Assembly (NCBI GenBank): GCA_903813345.2
Contig: CAIIXF020000003.1
Span: forward strand, 17,684,931 to 17,748,930
Source: Owenia fusiformis
Taxonomy: Eukaryota > Annelida > Polychaeta > Sabellida > Oweniidae
DNA: 64,000 bases
Direction: 5' to 3'
Part shown: piece after piece, positions 43,901 through 58,900 of the stretch
Position numbering within the stretch: the stretch's first letter is position 1
Layout: every line of letters begins with the position of its first letter
Notes under the pieces: model-generated
Told to the model about the DNA's origin: nothing
What the model saw: the letters and a program-made list of their open reading frames with translations, nothing else
Databases searched by the model: none
Made by a program: the position numbers and the translations under genes

Positions 43901-46900
43901 AGCCCATACAGGGAATTAAAACAAAATGGCAACTCTGCAATTTCCTCATATCTTTGTCATTTTGAGGAATTACTTTCTGATATTTTCCATATTTGTACAT
44001 ACGTGTATTTCAATTTCCTTCCATCATCTTACTATATTTCATAACCACCAGACTGATAGTCACAATGTTGCAGTACTTTAAACAACATGCTGGTATGACT
44101 ATCATCACGCTGTAGGCAAACTAGCACAAGTTGTCAATGACCCGACTGCATTCCTCAGCAGGTGTGGCCTGAATGACACGGATGATCTCCCTTTTGAGGG
44201 CTGCAATTGTTCAGAAATCATTTTAGTACACTCTTATCTTTGACGTATCCCCACAGGTAAAAGTCAAAAGAAGTAGAATTATTGTAAATTTTCCAGCGCA
44301 ATAATTGCCACGGAGCATGTTGTAACATTGTGACTGTCAGTCTGATGGTATGCTAGGCTGGTAAGATATTGAATGATGAAGAAATGTGCCAAATATTGGA
44401 GAGTAATTTCCCAAAATGACAAAGATATGTGGAAAATAGTGGCAGGCAGGGACGGTTACTGTTTTTTACCACCCTGTAGTTCTATGTACATGGTATCATG
44501 GTTCATGGCCGACTGATTTTCCCTTATATAGTAGTCTACAGTCTGATTAACTGTAATATTGTAAGTCCATATTAAGCCTAAATTAAGCAATCAAATGAAC
44601 ACAGTTCAGTGGTCAATAACTTACCAGATATCAGATGCAGCGAATTCAAGAAACAACACATTTGTTAGTCAAACCACAAGCAAACAAATGTTTTGTACCT
44701 TAAATGTTGATGTCCTTTCCATACAACATAGCACTGTGGTCATTTGATTGTTTAATTTTTAGGTTAAAAAGACTTCTCATTTTACATTGCTTCAGACATG
44801 CGTTTTTGAACATGTACTTTAGACCACTTGTATTTAACACTTGATGAACAGCATTGTAGCAGTATAACTACATGCAGCCAGTCATACAAACATAGTATAT
44901 GTATGCTTAGAGAACATTAATTCAGATATATGGATCCTATGTCGTGGCAGCATATAGCTTATATGAATAGCGAGTCATTAGATATATAGCCAGTTTCTAT
45001 TAACAAATCCATTGAATGGATTAAATATTGATACAGACGTATTGATATTGTTGATTATTGTTATATACGGTTTATGACTATTATATAGAAAAATGGTCTA
45101 CGTTCTCTTTGTGACAGTTTGAATGAAAATATAATTTTCATATTTCTCATTTGTGTTTTTTTAATGTTGCCCTTTGTGCTTACTTATCTAAGTAGTGAAG
45201 ACATATGTTGCAAAGCCTTATGTTACCCCACCCCCATTCTGAATCGAAATGGGTAGGGGAGTTTAAGGAGTTACCAAAACAGCTGTTCACATGATTCTAA
45301 TGGAATACAGCCAAAAGTTGGGACAAAAAATGCTTTAATATGCTTACCTATTATGAAGCTTTACTTATTTTTGTCTCATTATTATGATACATTGTGTTTT
45401 TTCTAGAAACGTGTTAGTATTTTTTGATTTTGTCCAATAGTTTCAGAAATAACTGAGGACCAATCAAATCAGTATATGTCTCACTCAATCGGATTGTTTT
45501 GCAAAATATAATGAGTTTCCTGTATTAGGGGCCATTATCAGACTGGTACGCAAAGTAATTTTATAAATGGTACATTAGCTAATAGTAATAGAAATAAGTG
45601 AATGTGAATTTTCCAGTTTTGCAAAAACAGAGATGTGATGAGTATTATGTTACTTAGGGACCCAGGCTGAATATTTTGGCTTTTGGATATTGGAGAGTAT
45701 CATAAGAAATCTTTTCATTTACTTGTTTGAAAAAAAGTTACTTGTACATTATTCATGCGAATTGTAAAATATTTAAATTTTGTTTTTTATTTTCCAGGAT
45801 TCAAAGGGAATTAGCGAGACATGTCAACATGTAAGTCATTAATCATTTTACAAAATTCTTCTATTTGTTGAATAATTGTTATTATAATGAATTTACTTTA
45901 TTGATTCTCTATGACATCTGATAGTTTCATTGTTTAGCGAACATCTCAAAAGTTCAATGTAGAATTACTAACTGTATTTGAACAGTTAATCTATCTTTGA
46001 CCCCCTCCCTCTCATAAAGTATGTTGTTGATATACCTTATTATCACATGATCTATAGTCCGCATTGATCATTCTGCCCTCGATATTCTGTATTGGAACTC
46101 GACTTCATCTCCTTCCAATACGGAATTTCTCAAGCAGAATATATCCTGTATTGCACTTCAAATCATTCAATAACTTATATTGCGTTAAGTCACACTATAT
46201 CTTACATAATATGTATTCAGTTTTTTTATAATTGTTCCAATCTGTATTTCTGTACAGTATCAGCATAAAATTATCTTTTGTATTGTATCTCACCGTAGAA
46301 TCCAGAGTTTATATCCAACAAAATTTGCTCAAATAGAATTCCTGGGAACGATGTCAGAAAGCTAAATTTTAAAGCTAATGATGCCCTCCTCACATAACTG
46401 TTCAATGTTCAAATACAGGTTATTTTCCGACATCGATCTTTTGAAATGCTCCCTTAATGTAAAGTTTTCTTGTCTAGAAAATATGTTGATTCATGATATG
46501 ATGTGAAATGAATTACCATTTGCATGATGTTTTTTTAAATATGTTTGTGGGTTTCAGTTTTGAATGTTTTGTGGGTTGTGTTATACCTAACAGAAACATT
46601 GAATGAAATTATTATATTATCATCAAATTTCATCTCTGCAAAAACCATTGAAAGCACAACAGGTATTTTCTGAACTAAATGAATTTTTATTTTTATATCA
46701 ATTGCTGGCAATCTCCCTGATCAGAAAATACAAGCGGGTACTTTTAATTCACAAATGGAGAGAGGGTTGAAATAAACTATCAATAGAATTTTTGATCCAA
46801 TTGTACCACAAAAACCAATATGGTTAACAATATATAGTTCTAGCAATTGTATATATTATAAATGATTTTTGCAGGAATCTATAATCACCAGACTTCTGAT

Positions 46901-49900
46901 TGAGAGCAATATTCAATAAACTCTGATGCCCTCCATAACATATCTAAATTCCCATCCTAGGTATAAAGCCCATTAATTTAAATGTGATTATTCTCATTAT
47001 GATATAGTTTGTGTGGGGCTACAAAAAGAACTTAACAAATGATGAGAGATTTGATACTGCTGCCCATGAGGTCTGCAAGGATGCCCTGCTTGAGGCAAGT
47101 ACACACTTATATGTCTTATGTAAATGTACACCCCAATGCGCACTCTGAAATCACAGTATCGTATGGTACATTAAAAGTATGGTGCAGCACAGTGTTCATG
47201 ATACCATACAGTACTGTTTGGGTCTACAGTACTGTAAGGTACCACATTTTGCTGTACCGTGCAGTAACATAGCCGAAATATTTAACTATTTTTAAGAATT
47301 TAAAAAAAAGAAAAAAATTATTTAAAAGAATTTTTTAAGAATTATACAATTAATTTTTACAGTATACATAAACATTTGTACAATTCACTTATTTTGCTAA
47401 ATTTTATTCAGGCATAAATCAAATCATTGTATCTGCCTCTAAATCCAATCTGTATGTTGTGTTAATATTAAACAATATAAATTCTTACATTTGTACCTTT
47501 TTAGTTCCCTGACTGTGGCAAACTTGAGCCTGGGAAGGGATGGATTATTTCCTGCCTCATTGAGCATAAGGAGAACTTGACCAATGAAAACTGCAAGCAG
47601 TTCCTCAACAAGATGGCTTCTATTATATTTGGCGACTACAGGCTCATCTGCAACTTTATGGACAAGTGTCAGAAAGATGTAGAGTCTAATAGCTGCGGGA
47701 GGCTGGCGCAGAGAGATGAAGTAGAAGATGTAAGTAAAAAAGTAAAACTTGTGTGCTTATGTGTTTTCTGTATAGTGTTCCTTAACCTCTCGACCACCTG
47801 GAGTGACGAGATTTCTCGTCACCTCAGAAATGACCATGAAACCCAGAGTGACGAGAAAATCTGTCACAAAATTTTTCACTAAAATTTTCATCCAATTTAC
47901 ACTAAAATTGTTTTAAAATGTGTAGAAATAATCTGTGCTGTCTAATTTTACTAATTCGATCGTCTAAAGTTGTTTAGGTAAATAGTAAAGTGTCAAAAGG
48001 TGGCAAAAAAGAAAAATTCTCTGGTTTCAACTGGTTAACAGTGAATTAGTTTTACAGATAGTTTAACTGAAGTGGTCAACTTTGGATTCACACATACTTA
48101 ATGGATGTTGAGATTCACGTGGATGCCTTTCTTACATTCTGTATTGCATTTTGAAATCTTGTGTAATTTGCAGGCTTTGCATTCACAAGGAGAGACCATC
48201 AAGTGTCTATCAGAGCACGTAGGGACTCTACAAGACACATGTAAACATGAGATTCTGCGTATAGCCGAACTACAGGCGGATGACTTCCACCTAGATAGGG
48301 CACTCTATTACGCCTGTAGGGACGCCAGAGAACAGTTTTGCAAGAAGACAAAAGCTGGAGGTGGCAAGGTTTTCAAATGTCTTTTCAGACATAAGTTTGA
48401 TAAGGACATGAATACAGAGGTGAGTTGGTGTTCTCCATGAGAAGATGTTCAATTGGGTGGTGTTTCCACCACTTACATTGCATATAGCACCACTCAATTG
48501 AAATCAGCACCATATAAAAAATCACCATGATTTTACATCATTGCATTTTAACTTTACCACTTTTTAAAATCAGCGTCGCTCAAAAATGTTGATCAACTTT
48601 TTTCCATTTAGTTTTAAACAGATATGGATAACCCTGTATTTCTTATATTCATTCCCTTTGGTTTCAGTGTCGAAGTGCACTTGTGACACGCCAAAAGTTG
48701 GTGGCAGAAGACTACAAAGTCAGTCATGGTCTAGTGGCAGCCTGTAGTAGAGATATCAGGGCTGCTAAATGTGCTATAAGGTTGCAGGATCAGGGAATGC
48801 CAGATAATAAACACGTCAGACTTTCTCATGTTCTTTTATGCCTGGAAGCTTCAGAGAAAGGTGAGTGTTCAAAGTACAGTACAGTAAAACCTGTTGTAAG
48901 TTGAACATCTTTGGTACCTCTTAAAAGTGTTCCACTTGGGAGGTGTTCCTCTTATAGAGGTTTATCTATTTAACAATCAGTTGGTCTTGGGACTCGGAAA
49001 AGTGTTCCACTTACAAAGGTGTTCCACTTCTAGAGGTGGTTCACTTTACAGGTTTCACTGTACTTCGGGGTATTTGACTGTTCAGTGAATAACTTGTAGA
49101 AAAGGCTGTAGTGTGTTCTTGTATGTCTATGTATAAGTGCACATAAAAGAACACAGGGCTCCTTCAAGGAGGGGTTTCTGGGTCTATCTTCCTGGATTAG
49201 TTATGTAAATTATGACTGCACATATACAGGATATACCCAAGAGGTCTTGCTCACTTTCGTTGGTGGTCAACAAAATACAATAAGATACAAGTTAACAGTT
49301 CAAGTCTCTGGTATGATGTGTTCAATCCAGACAATGGACTTCAGTGTTTACAGTAACAGCAGCAACTGGGATGTTGAAGACTATCTAGAACTAAAGGGAA
49401 ATAAGGAAATGTAGGGAAATCTTAAACTACATATATAAAGAAATATATGGAAATCTGAGGAAATATTGAAAAATATAAACATTAAAGTATTTATCATGTG
49501 AATTTAAGTGCCAAAACTAGAAGTTGAATACTCATGTTAATGCCTTTTCTAACTTTTCTGAACTTTTCTGAACTGACTTTTTTCTAGGTGGAGAAAGGGT
49601 ATCCCCAGAATGCCTTGCTGAGATGAGGGACTGGCGTAGAGCATTGATGGAGGACTATAGAATCAGCCCAGACATTGTCAAAGGTAATGTTGGTGATCTA
49701 TCTAGTTGCATTGTAACAAACTACTTGTTTATTACAGTCATTTGCTTTGTTATCTAACTTATTCCAGTTATCAGGTTACCATAGTTTATAATAATAGGTG
49801 AGGAAAGGTACTTGCAAAATTTATACTCTCTTTTTAGTCAAAAATTGGCTTTTTGGCCGAAGTTCAAAAAATTTTAATTATAATTATAGGGAATTTGTTT

Positions 49901-52900
49901 CGTATTTAAACATGTATATTGTGTATAATATGTTTTGTTGAACATGTTAATATTGTGAAGTAAATAAATTGTGTTTATTTATAGAATGTGCTAAGGAAAT
50001 CATGGGACCATGCAAAGGTATTCACAAGGAAGGTAGAACATTACATTGCCTCATGGATCTTGCAAGACCACATCATAATAGAGAAACTGAAATTGAAATA
50101 TCCAACACATGCCTCCGTGCAGTAAGTACAATTTGCGTGAAGTGTAGTGTAGTGTAGTGTAGTCCTCATTGAATTTTGAACAGTTCTATTTACTTGTGAA
50201 GTACATGTATTAAAGAATCGATTCGATCAAATGAAATCTGACGTGAAATGATTTTAAACAGAGGGTCTTATAAATAGGGTACATTGTTTGGAAATAGTTT
50301 AGTTTTTAACTGTCTTCAAGATATGTCTGCTGTGGCAACCTGATTATTGATCCACTGTCACACCCACATGAGATGTTTTTAAACCCATCCTCACCTGTTT
50401 GAATATGAGAGAAATCATGAAAATTGCCATAATTTGATTTTGATCAAAAAAAAAGAATTTTACACATGCTTTAATGTCACCACCAGCAAGTGATGACATA
50501 TTGTTAGAGTCTATAGTTATATAGGTTGGTGTTCAGCATTCAGGATCCGTAACAAATGGCAGGTGGTAACATTATGCATGTTAATGCCTTCCTAGTCTTG
50601 CTTCAAGACCATTTGCTTCAATCTATTCCCTTTCTTACTGATTATAAGGAGATATGACTGCCCCTTTCTCTAGAGAGAAGTCTGGAAGAAAAGGCTCTTT
50701 TGTTTGCCATATTGAGTAGGGCAGAGGAGGGGTAGACAGGGGTTTCACTAGAACTTCTCACAACAGGCTAAATAAATAAAAGCAATTGGCAAAATTAATG
50801 GAAATCATAAATTTAACATGGAAAAGTTGAAGAGTCCAGGGCTCTCGCCAGGCTTTTAGACTGTAGCGCAGCACCACACTCTATTTAGCTCCCTCCACAG
50901 CCTTTTGGCAAATCATGACTGATAAAACATAACATTAATATGATTTATTACGATTGTACGGTTATTCTGAAGATGTTAGCACCACACCCTAAATATTTCC
51001 TGGTGAGAGCCCTGAAGTCCCTAAAAACAACAGGCAATTTCGTGAAAACAACTGGTGAAAATCGCCTGTTTCCTGCTGCTTATAAAACTCCTGGGTAGAG
51101 TCCTAATCAGAGACTACCATTTACGTAAGTGTTCTCTTGTGTTTTAGATCGAAGATCTGATAGAGGAGGCGGATGCTGGGGAAGATTTCCGTGTCGACCC
51201 TGCACTACAGGAAGTCTGTCAACCTGTTGTCGAGACCCAATGTAAAGATGTCAAACCAGGAGATGCAAAGTAAGCAAAATAGGGAAAATGAAGCAGCTCA
51301 ATGGTTCATCAAATGTTTAAAAAGAAAAGGAGAATTCCACTTGCCATTCTTCTTGCCAAGTTTAAATTCAAATCAATATTGATGCATAAAAATGTTCTGT
51401 TTCAACCATCTCGATTTTCATTTTCTGCATTCATAGTAAGCTTATCGAATTACCCAGGCATCTGTTTAAATGTCTTTGTCCATCCATCAACAATTGTCAC
51501 ACAAATGAAAACTGCCATTCGTCTGACCTTGAAATAATATTCATTGTATACTGGGGCCGCACTTAAATAAAAGCCATTGGTTTTCCTTCTTTTGCCTCAT
51601 TTGGGATAAATGGTGGTGCATTAGTGTTGCATTTCATTAGTCAGCAAGACTTAAAAAGGGAGTGGCCTCTTAAATGTGATCATTCTATGTAATCTATTTT
51701 TATGTCACCCCAACAAGTTGTACCACATACTGTTATGGTCTCCAACTATTTTGTGGACTGTGTTCAGCAGTTGGTGTTTGGAGATCATCATTCAGCATTT
51801 GCAACAAATAGCAGGTTGTGACATTCTGCATGTTAATGCTTTGTGTATTTTTTCAGTGTCTTGAATTGTCTGATGGAATTGCTAGGATCTGATAAGATGT
51901 TAGAAGACTGCGAGGAGAGGTTGCTCGAGATACAGTTCTTCGTTGCTAGGGACTTCAAGTAAGTTGTCATAGATACAGTTTTTTGTTGCTAGAGACATTC
52001 AGCAGCAGTGTCTCACATGATATGGTAAAACAGACTTGATAAACCAATATGTCATGTTGTTCTCGGCAAAATGAGAAACCATATGTACAATACAGAATTG
52101 CTTAAATTCAAAAGCTTAAAATAATTCAGCTTGAATAGTTACCTATTAGCATGTGCTTAAGACTGAATTTCAGTTAAAAAGTTGCCAAATTTAATAAAGT
52201 TGTGTACCTGTATTGACTGTATTGTATGAATGTGCTATTTTTAGACTAGATTCTAGATTATACAAGCATTGCCACAAAAATGCTGAGGAATTATGTCACG
52301 CTCCGAAAAAATGGCATGACGATAACACAATGGAGCCCAATCAGTGGCCTCTTATCTTACCATGCCTTTACCAGCGAATGAAATACCATGGTAACGACAA
52401 ACATCATCAACAGGTATTGCCATATATGGTTATGTTGTGCTATATAAGTAGCATTGGGTTTCTTATAATGGATGGGATAGAAATTTCCAAACAAATAAAA
52501 ACATGTAATTTATTTGGATAAGTGCTCACTGAAAACATGTCAAATGATAACATCCAGTGTAATTTTATTGGAATGATTTTCAGGTTGCTTTTTGTTTTGA
52601 AAATGCAATTGGCCATTGCTCTACTTTACCGATGTTTTTTAAATTACTGAAAAGCGAAATTTTGGTTTGCTTTTGTCAAATTGAAAAGTTGAAATCTGTC
52701 ACCATTCCTTTATATGAACTTCCAATGCTACTTTAAGCTGCATGTAATGTCTAGTTTGCAGGACCATGGTGGATTTAGATGGACATCAACAGAGTTCAGT
52801 ATGTGTGTTCATTTTCTCAAAAGTTCACATTTCCCTCAATTGAATCGATAAAATTGTAGTGTTCATATGCAAATGGGGAATCAATAATTCTTTATTTGTA

Positions 52901-55900
52901 TTGGATGATTTTTACAAAATATATTGTTGTTATTGGAATAGTTATTACAAGTCGATTAAACATGCAAGGGAAATCTGAACTTTTGTGAAGAATGTGCACA
53001 CATTTGCGTTACATTAAATTGTCGTACCAATATTCTTCACTGTTGTGTTGTTTCGTTACTAGACTAGATCCAAGGTTATTCCGCAAATGCCGCAGGGTAG
53101 CTCAGGAGGTCTGCCAAGTTGATGTTAAAAAGTGGTTCGAGAAAAAAACAGTTGAAGATGAGGCTGAAATGGCACCAAAGAGGTTCTTGCTTGCGTGTCT
53201 TCACAATCACGCAAAGCGCAAACAGGTCTGACATCTATTGCAGCACTCACACACTAACACATTTCCTTCCAATTTTAATCATGGTAGTTCTTTAGTATAG
53301 AATATATCAATATAAAACAACTACCATACTTACGTTTGAAGGCCAAGTCTAGTCTTAATTGTTCTTTTGTAACTAACACTCACTCTTTTTCTGACTCAGA
53401 AAAATTCCGATAAAATTAACTATTTTTTATTTAAGTTTTGCATGACTTGAGGTACTTTAATTCAGTTTGATTTGTTTTAGTATGCTAATTACTATGCTAA
53501 TATATGTATGAATTTGTGTTTTTTTGGTTTTTGATACATATAATCAATAATGCATGTCAGTTGGTTTTAAACTGTCTTTCTCTTGGTGAAAAAATAATAA
53601 CATTTAAGTGGTCATTGAAGTTGACAAAAAGCTTGCCAAAAAGCCTTTGAAATCAAAACATCATGAAATAAAGGTCAGAATTCTTGGAATCTCTCAGAAA
53701 AATAGGCACGCTTAGGAATGCTTCGATGTTTAAATGTTACCACCATCATGCCTATTAATTTTTTGTTATCACTTTAATTAATCAATTTTTCATACTTAAC
53801 AAATTTTTTGATGTTCTGAATTTCCACTAAACATATATCAACATGAATTTTTAGTGTTTTTCAAAAATAGATTCTACATACATGTACATACATGCTAATA
53901 TCAATATCCCCTCGAATAATTCAAATCTCGTTATTTGTCCAGTTCCTCATTATTATTCAGGACATTCATGCATCTTACTTAAAACTACACAGCTGTGCCT
54001 CCAGTTGTACCAAGTTAACAGATCAATACCACAATACTATATCGTTTTAAAAAACATACCGGTATACATAAACATACTTGATTCACATTTTCATATGAGT
54101 CATAATTTTCATTTTAGTCATTATTTTCATTTTAGTCATAATTTTCATATTAGTCATAATTTTCATACAAGGCATGCTTTTCATGTTAGTTTTTATTATA
54201 ATTTTTTTTCATATTATAATTTTCATATTAACATACAGTCAAATATAGCAAGTTGTGTTTTGACTCTCATTTCACTGCTTAACAGGGCAATGTTGTTGAA
54301 ATGGTTGATATCAGGGGCCACCAAGAAGTCATGCCTAAAGATGATACGGTAAGGCCTGTTTCATGTTAAAGTGCCTTACTAGGATATGAACCCTCACTTT
54401 TCTAAAACTAAAAAGGTTCTTTTCTTAATGAAGTATTGCCTTATTATCCCACTAAATGAAGGTTGGGGGGATATAGAAAGGGCATCTTTCTGTCCAGTGT
54501 CCAGACCATAACTCAAATACCGGTTGACAGATTGAGTTCAAAGTTTATAATCAGATCTCTTTTAGCACGGGACTTGAAGGACTTTTTGATATAATTTTTG
54601 AAATTTTTAATATGAATTAACTGGAATAAAGAAATTAATTTACCAGCTATGGTAGTAAATAGTAAGCTATGAAATTGAAATATTCTATATTGAAATTTTA
54701 AAAGAATGAGTGCATTTAATAACCCAAGTCACATTATTCACAAGGACAAAGCTTGAGTGCCTTATCAGAATGGGTTAGTAAATGCATGAAAGTATTTTCC
54801 AATGCAGAATCATACAGGCTTCTTTCAAATATACTTCATCCCCTTTGGTACTGTCTAGTTCTTTATGAATCATATAGGATTGTTTCCTGAAATTCAAGTA
54901 GACTTTATCCCTTGTGGCACTGCCCAGTTCTTTATAAATCATACAGGCTTCTTTCTTGAAATTCAAATAGACTTTGTTCCGTTTGGCACTGTCTAGTTCT
55001 TTATGAATCATACAGGATTGTTTCTTGAAATTCAAATAGACTTTATCCCCTTTAGCACTGTCAAGATCTTTATGAATCATACAGGATTGTTTCTTGAAAT
55101 TCAAATAGACTTTGTCTCTTTCGGCACCGTCCAGTTCTTTATGAATCATACAGGATTGTTTCTTGAAATTCAAATATACTTCATCCCCTTTGGCACTGTC
55201 CAGTTCTTTATGAATACTATAGGATTGTTTCCTTAAATTCAAATAGACTTTATCCCCTTTGGGATTGTCCAGTTCTTTATGAACTAGTTATGCACATGGA
55301 TAATAACTCAACACCCCTTCACCAATAATAGCATTGTACTAGTAGAGCATCAGTCTATGAATCAGAGCACTGAAATACTCAAACCTGATTGGCTAAGACA
55401 TACTTGGAGATTTGAATACTGCAATATGGAAACAACAGTTTAATGAAAGGGCTTGGGAGTAAAATACATTTCAGCATCATCAGTAAAAAAATCTTGTGAT
55501 ATCAAGGCACAAAAACAGCTTATAATATGGAAGCTGGCTATGAACATTAACAAAAAATTGGCATTTTTTTACTGCATTTTTAATCAGGCTACTAAATTGA
55601 TACATACGATAATGGTCTAAGTGTCCATTTTAATTTTATTAATAGCTTATATATGCTTAATTATACATCAACTAATAAGAGTAATACAGTAACATTGGAA
55701 ATTTTTCTATGGAAATAAATGCCTATTAATCAAAACCTCGCATGTGGAAAACAAAGCACTTGAATGGCATATCTCTGCTCTTGATTTTGCAATTTAAGTT
55801 TGGCCGGAATGCTTTAAATTCTTCACAGTTGCTTCCTAGTATTCAGCACAGTGCCTTCCTAGACAACTAGCAAGAACCTTCGGTGTCTAAGCCTCTACGC

Positions 55901-58900
55901 GTGTAGCCAAATAGAGGGTCATCTCAAAGTTTCACACTTAATTCTAATCATCCATTTTGTTAGTTGGTGTAGCATACATCGGTGACAATGTCACTCATCA
56001 TGAAAACTTTTTTTGGAATCGAAAATCTTTTTTGGGATTGAAATGCAGATTTGTTGACAAAAAAGCCCCTTTAAAAATGGAGTTAACCAAATTGCCGTTA
56101 GGCACCCATCTCCTAAATGAAACTGATAACGCTTAAAAATTTGGTGTGAAACATAATGAGATATGATTTTTTAACAGGCCAAAAAATGCTTTCCTTTTTG
56201 TAGGGAAATTCTAACTACATTCTTATGAGTACAGTAAAACCTGTGAGTGTGGAACACCCCTCATACCAACCAAAAGTGTTCTTTGCAGACAAGTATTCTT
56301 CACTGAGAGGTGATTTGACAGGTTTTACTGTAACGTGTGTTACTGTAACATGTGTTAAATGTGTACACTTAACTATAAAGAAATTCCAGAGAAAATCAGG
56401 CGCTTTATTTAATTTTCAAGCCAGTTGCCTGGAAAAAGCACTTCAGTATATATTTCTGGATGAATGGGGATATTTTGCCATCTGATCTGATATATACTGC
56501 AGAGAATAATTTTAATTGTATTTTATTCATCAAAAACAACAATTGAAAGAATATACACAAGATATGTGTATAGTACAGTAAAACCTGCATATCCGAACAC
56601 CTCTATTATGTCAATGTGAACACATTTTCAGGTCTCAATTGACTTACATATTAAGAAAAGTTGGAATGTGAACACCTGCTAATCCAAACACTTTAAACCA
56701 TTGTCAGTGGTGCTCAGATAAGACAGATTTTACTGTAATTTCTAGATCCACCATCTGTGTCCCTTTTCACTTGGGGCCTTTCTCTGTTTTTGGTGCGGGA
56801 GCATTTATATATCAGATTCTTATGCAGGGCTCAAAGAAATATAACATCAGAGGTCTATTAATTTTGGGCAATAACATTGGCTTAGCATTTGGCTGTTAAA
56901 GGCTATAGCTAATAATCTGAGATATATGGGGCAGAAGATTGGAAGCATTAGGATTTTTCATCCATTGCTAACCTTTACTATTCCAAATATGAGAACCCAA
57001 AATTCAGACATGGTATGAGAAAAATTGCTCTGATTCTATATTTAATAGTGCTGTGTATTTGCTTTGAGGTTCTAACAGATGTTAAAATTATGTAAGTTGT
57101 GTGTTAGATGTCTCCCGTACTGTTGAATAAATCAACTATAAATATGAGGACCGATAATTGGTAAGATATTTAGTATGGATCGGGGGACTCCTTTATCTTT
57201 GTCATATACCCATTTGTATTGCTACATAACATGTATCAACTAGGAATGGAGGTTATTTATGTATATATGATAACACCCCCTCCCCTCTATTTCAGCTTGA
57301 TAGGGCGTGTGCATTTGAAGTAAAACGTGTGATGCACCAGAGAGCTGCAAACGTTGACCTAGAGCCACGTATAGAGACACCCTGCCTGGCCGACCTTGGC
57401 GCATTCTGTTCAGATGATGTGGAGAAAGGAGAGGTATGTCAGAATTTTTACATAATTTATTGTCACCATCAAAAATTGTGACATATTGTTGTAGTCTCCA
57501 ATTTTTTGTGGCGGCAGGTGTTGTTCTGAGTTTGGCATTCAGCGTCTAATAAATGTCAGATGGTGACATTTTGCATGTAATGCCTTGTAATAAATCACTA
57601 CCTAATACTTAAAAAGTTAATTTAGGAGAAAATTAAAGAAGTTATAGAAAAAGTGACCCTTGAACAATTCTGTCTGGGCTACTATATTATTATTTAAAGA
57701 AAATCATGTGAACATTATTGCTTATGGATGCCTTTCTCTTCAGGAGGTGAGGTGTTTGCAAGATCACATGGATGAACTGGCAGAGAGATGTCAATGGGCT
57801 GTAGGAAACTATACAGAGGATGAAGATGAGGACCCTGGTTTGGATAGAATCCTCATGAAGGCTTGCACACCCATGATCAAGAAATTCTGTGAGGTAATAA
57901 TAAGCCATTTAAGAGTATATTCTGCAAAATGTTTTAGTTCAAAGAAATTCTTTTTCACGTAACTTCCATGATCAGGTAATTCTTTGAGGTAATAACCAAA
58001 ATGCCATTTAAAAGAGTATATTCTGCAAAACTTTGGGTTTTATTTGTTCAAAAGAATTTTTATTGAGAAGAGCTCCATTTTCTCCATTTTTTATACAAGA
58101 AATATGTTTTCACAAGAGCCAAAGGGAAACGACCAAAATTTGTTACAGAACCCAGTGATAAAAATGAAACATCTAAGTGTACATCAGCCATAAGGAAAAC
58201 AAAACTACAAGGGACATTTTATTCATACAGGAGCAATTACAGGGATATGAATCATATAGGTTTCTTTCTTGAACTTCAAATAAACTTTGTCCCCTTTTTT
58301 GATTTCAGGATCTGTTGGACAATGATGCTACTGAGGCAGGGGAAGTGATGGAATGTTTGATTAAATACAAACATCATTCAGATATGAACACTAAATGCAC
58401 GGCAGGAATTGAGCATCATCAGATTGTCACACTGAAGGACTATAGGTTCAGGTAATTATGTTATGTATAAACCATTCAGATTTGAACACTAAATGCACGG
58501 CAGGAATTGAGCATCATCAGATTGTCACACTGAAGGACTATAGGTTCAGGTAATTATGTTATGTATAAACCATTCAGATTTGAACACTAAATGCACGGCA
58601 GGAATTGAGCACCATCAGATTGTCACACTGAAGGACTATAGATTCAGGTAATTATGTTATGTATAAACCATTCAGATATGAACACTAAATGCACGGCAGG
58701 AATTGAGCACCATCAGATTGTCACACTGAAGGACTATAGGTTCAGGTAATTATGTTATGTATAAACCATTCAGATTTGAACACTAAATGCACGGCAGGAA
58801 TTGAGCACCATCAGATTGTCACACTGAAGGACTATAGGTTCAGGTAATTATGTTATGTATAAACCATTCAGATATGAACACTAAATGCACGGCAGGAATT

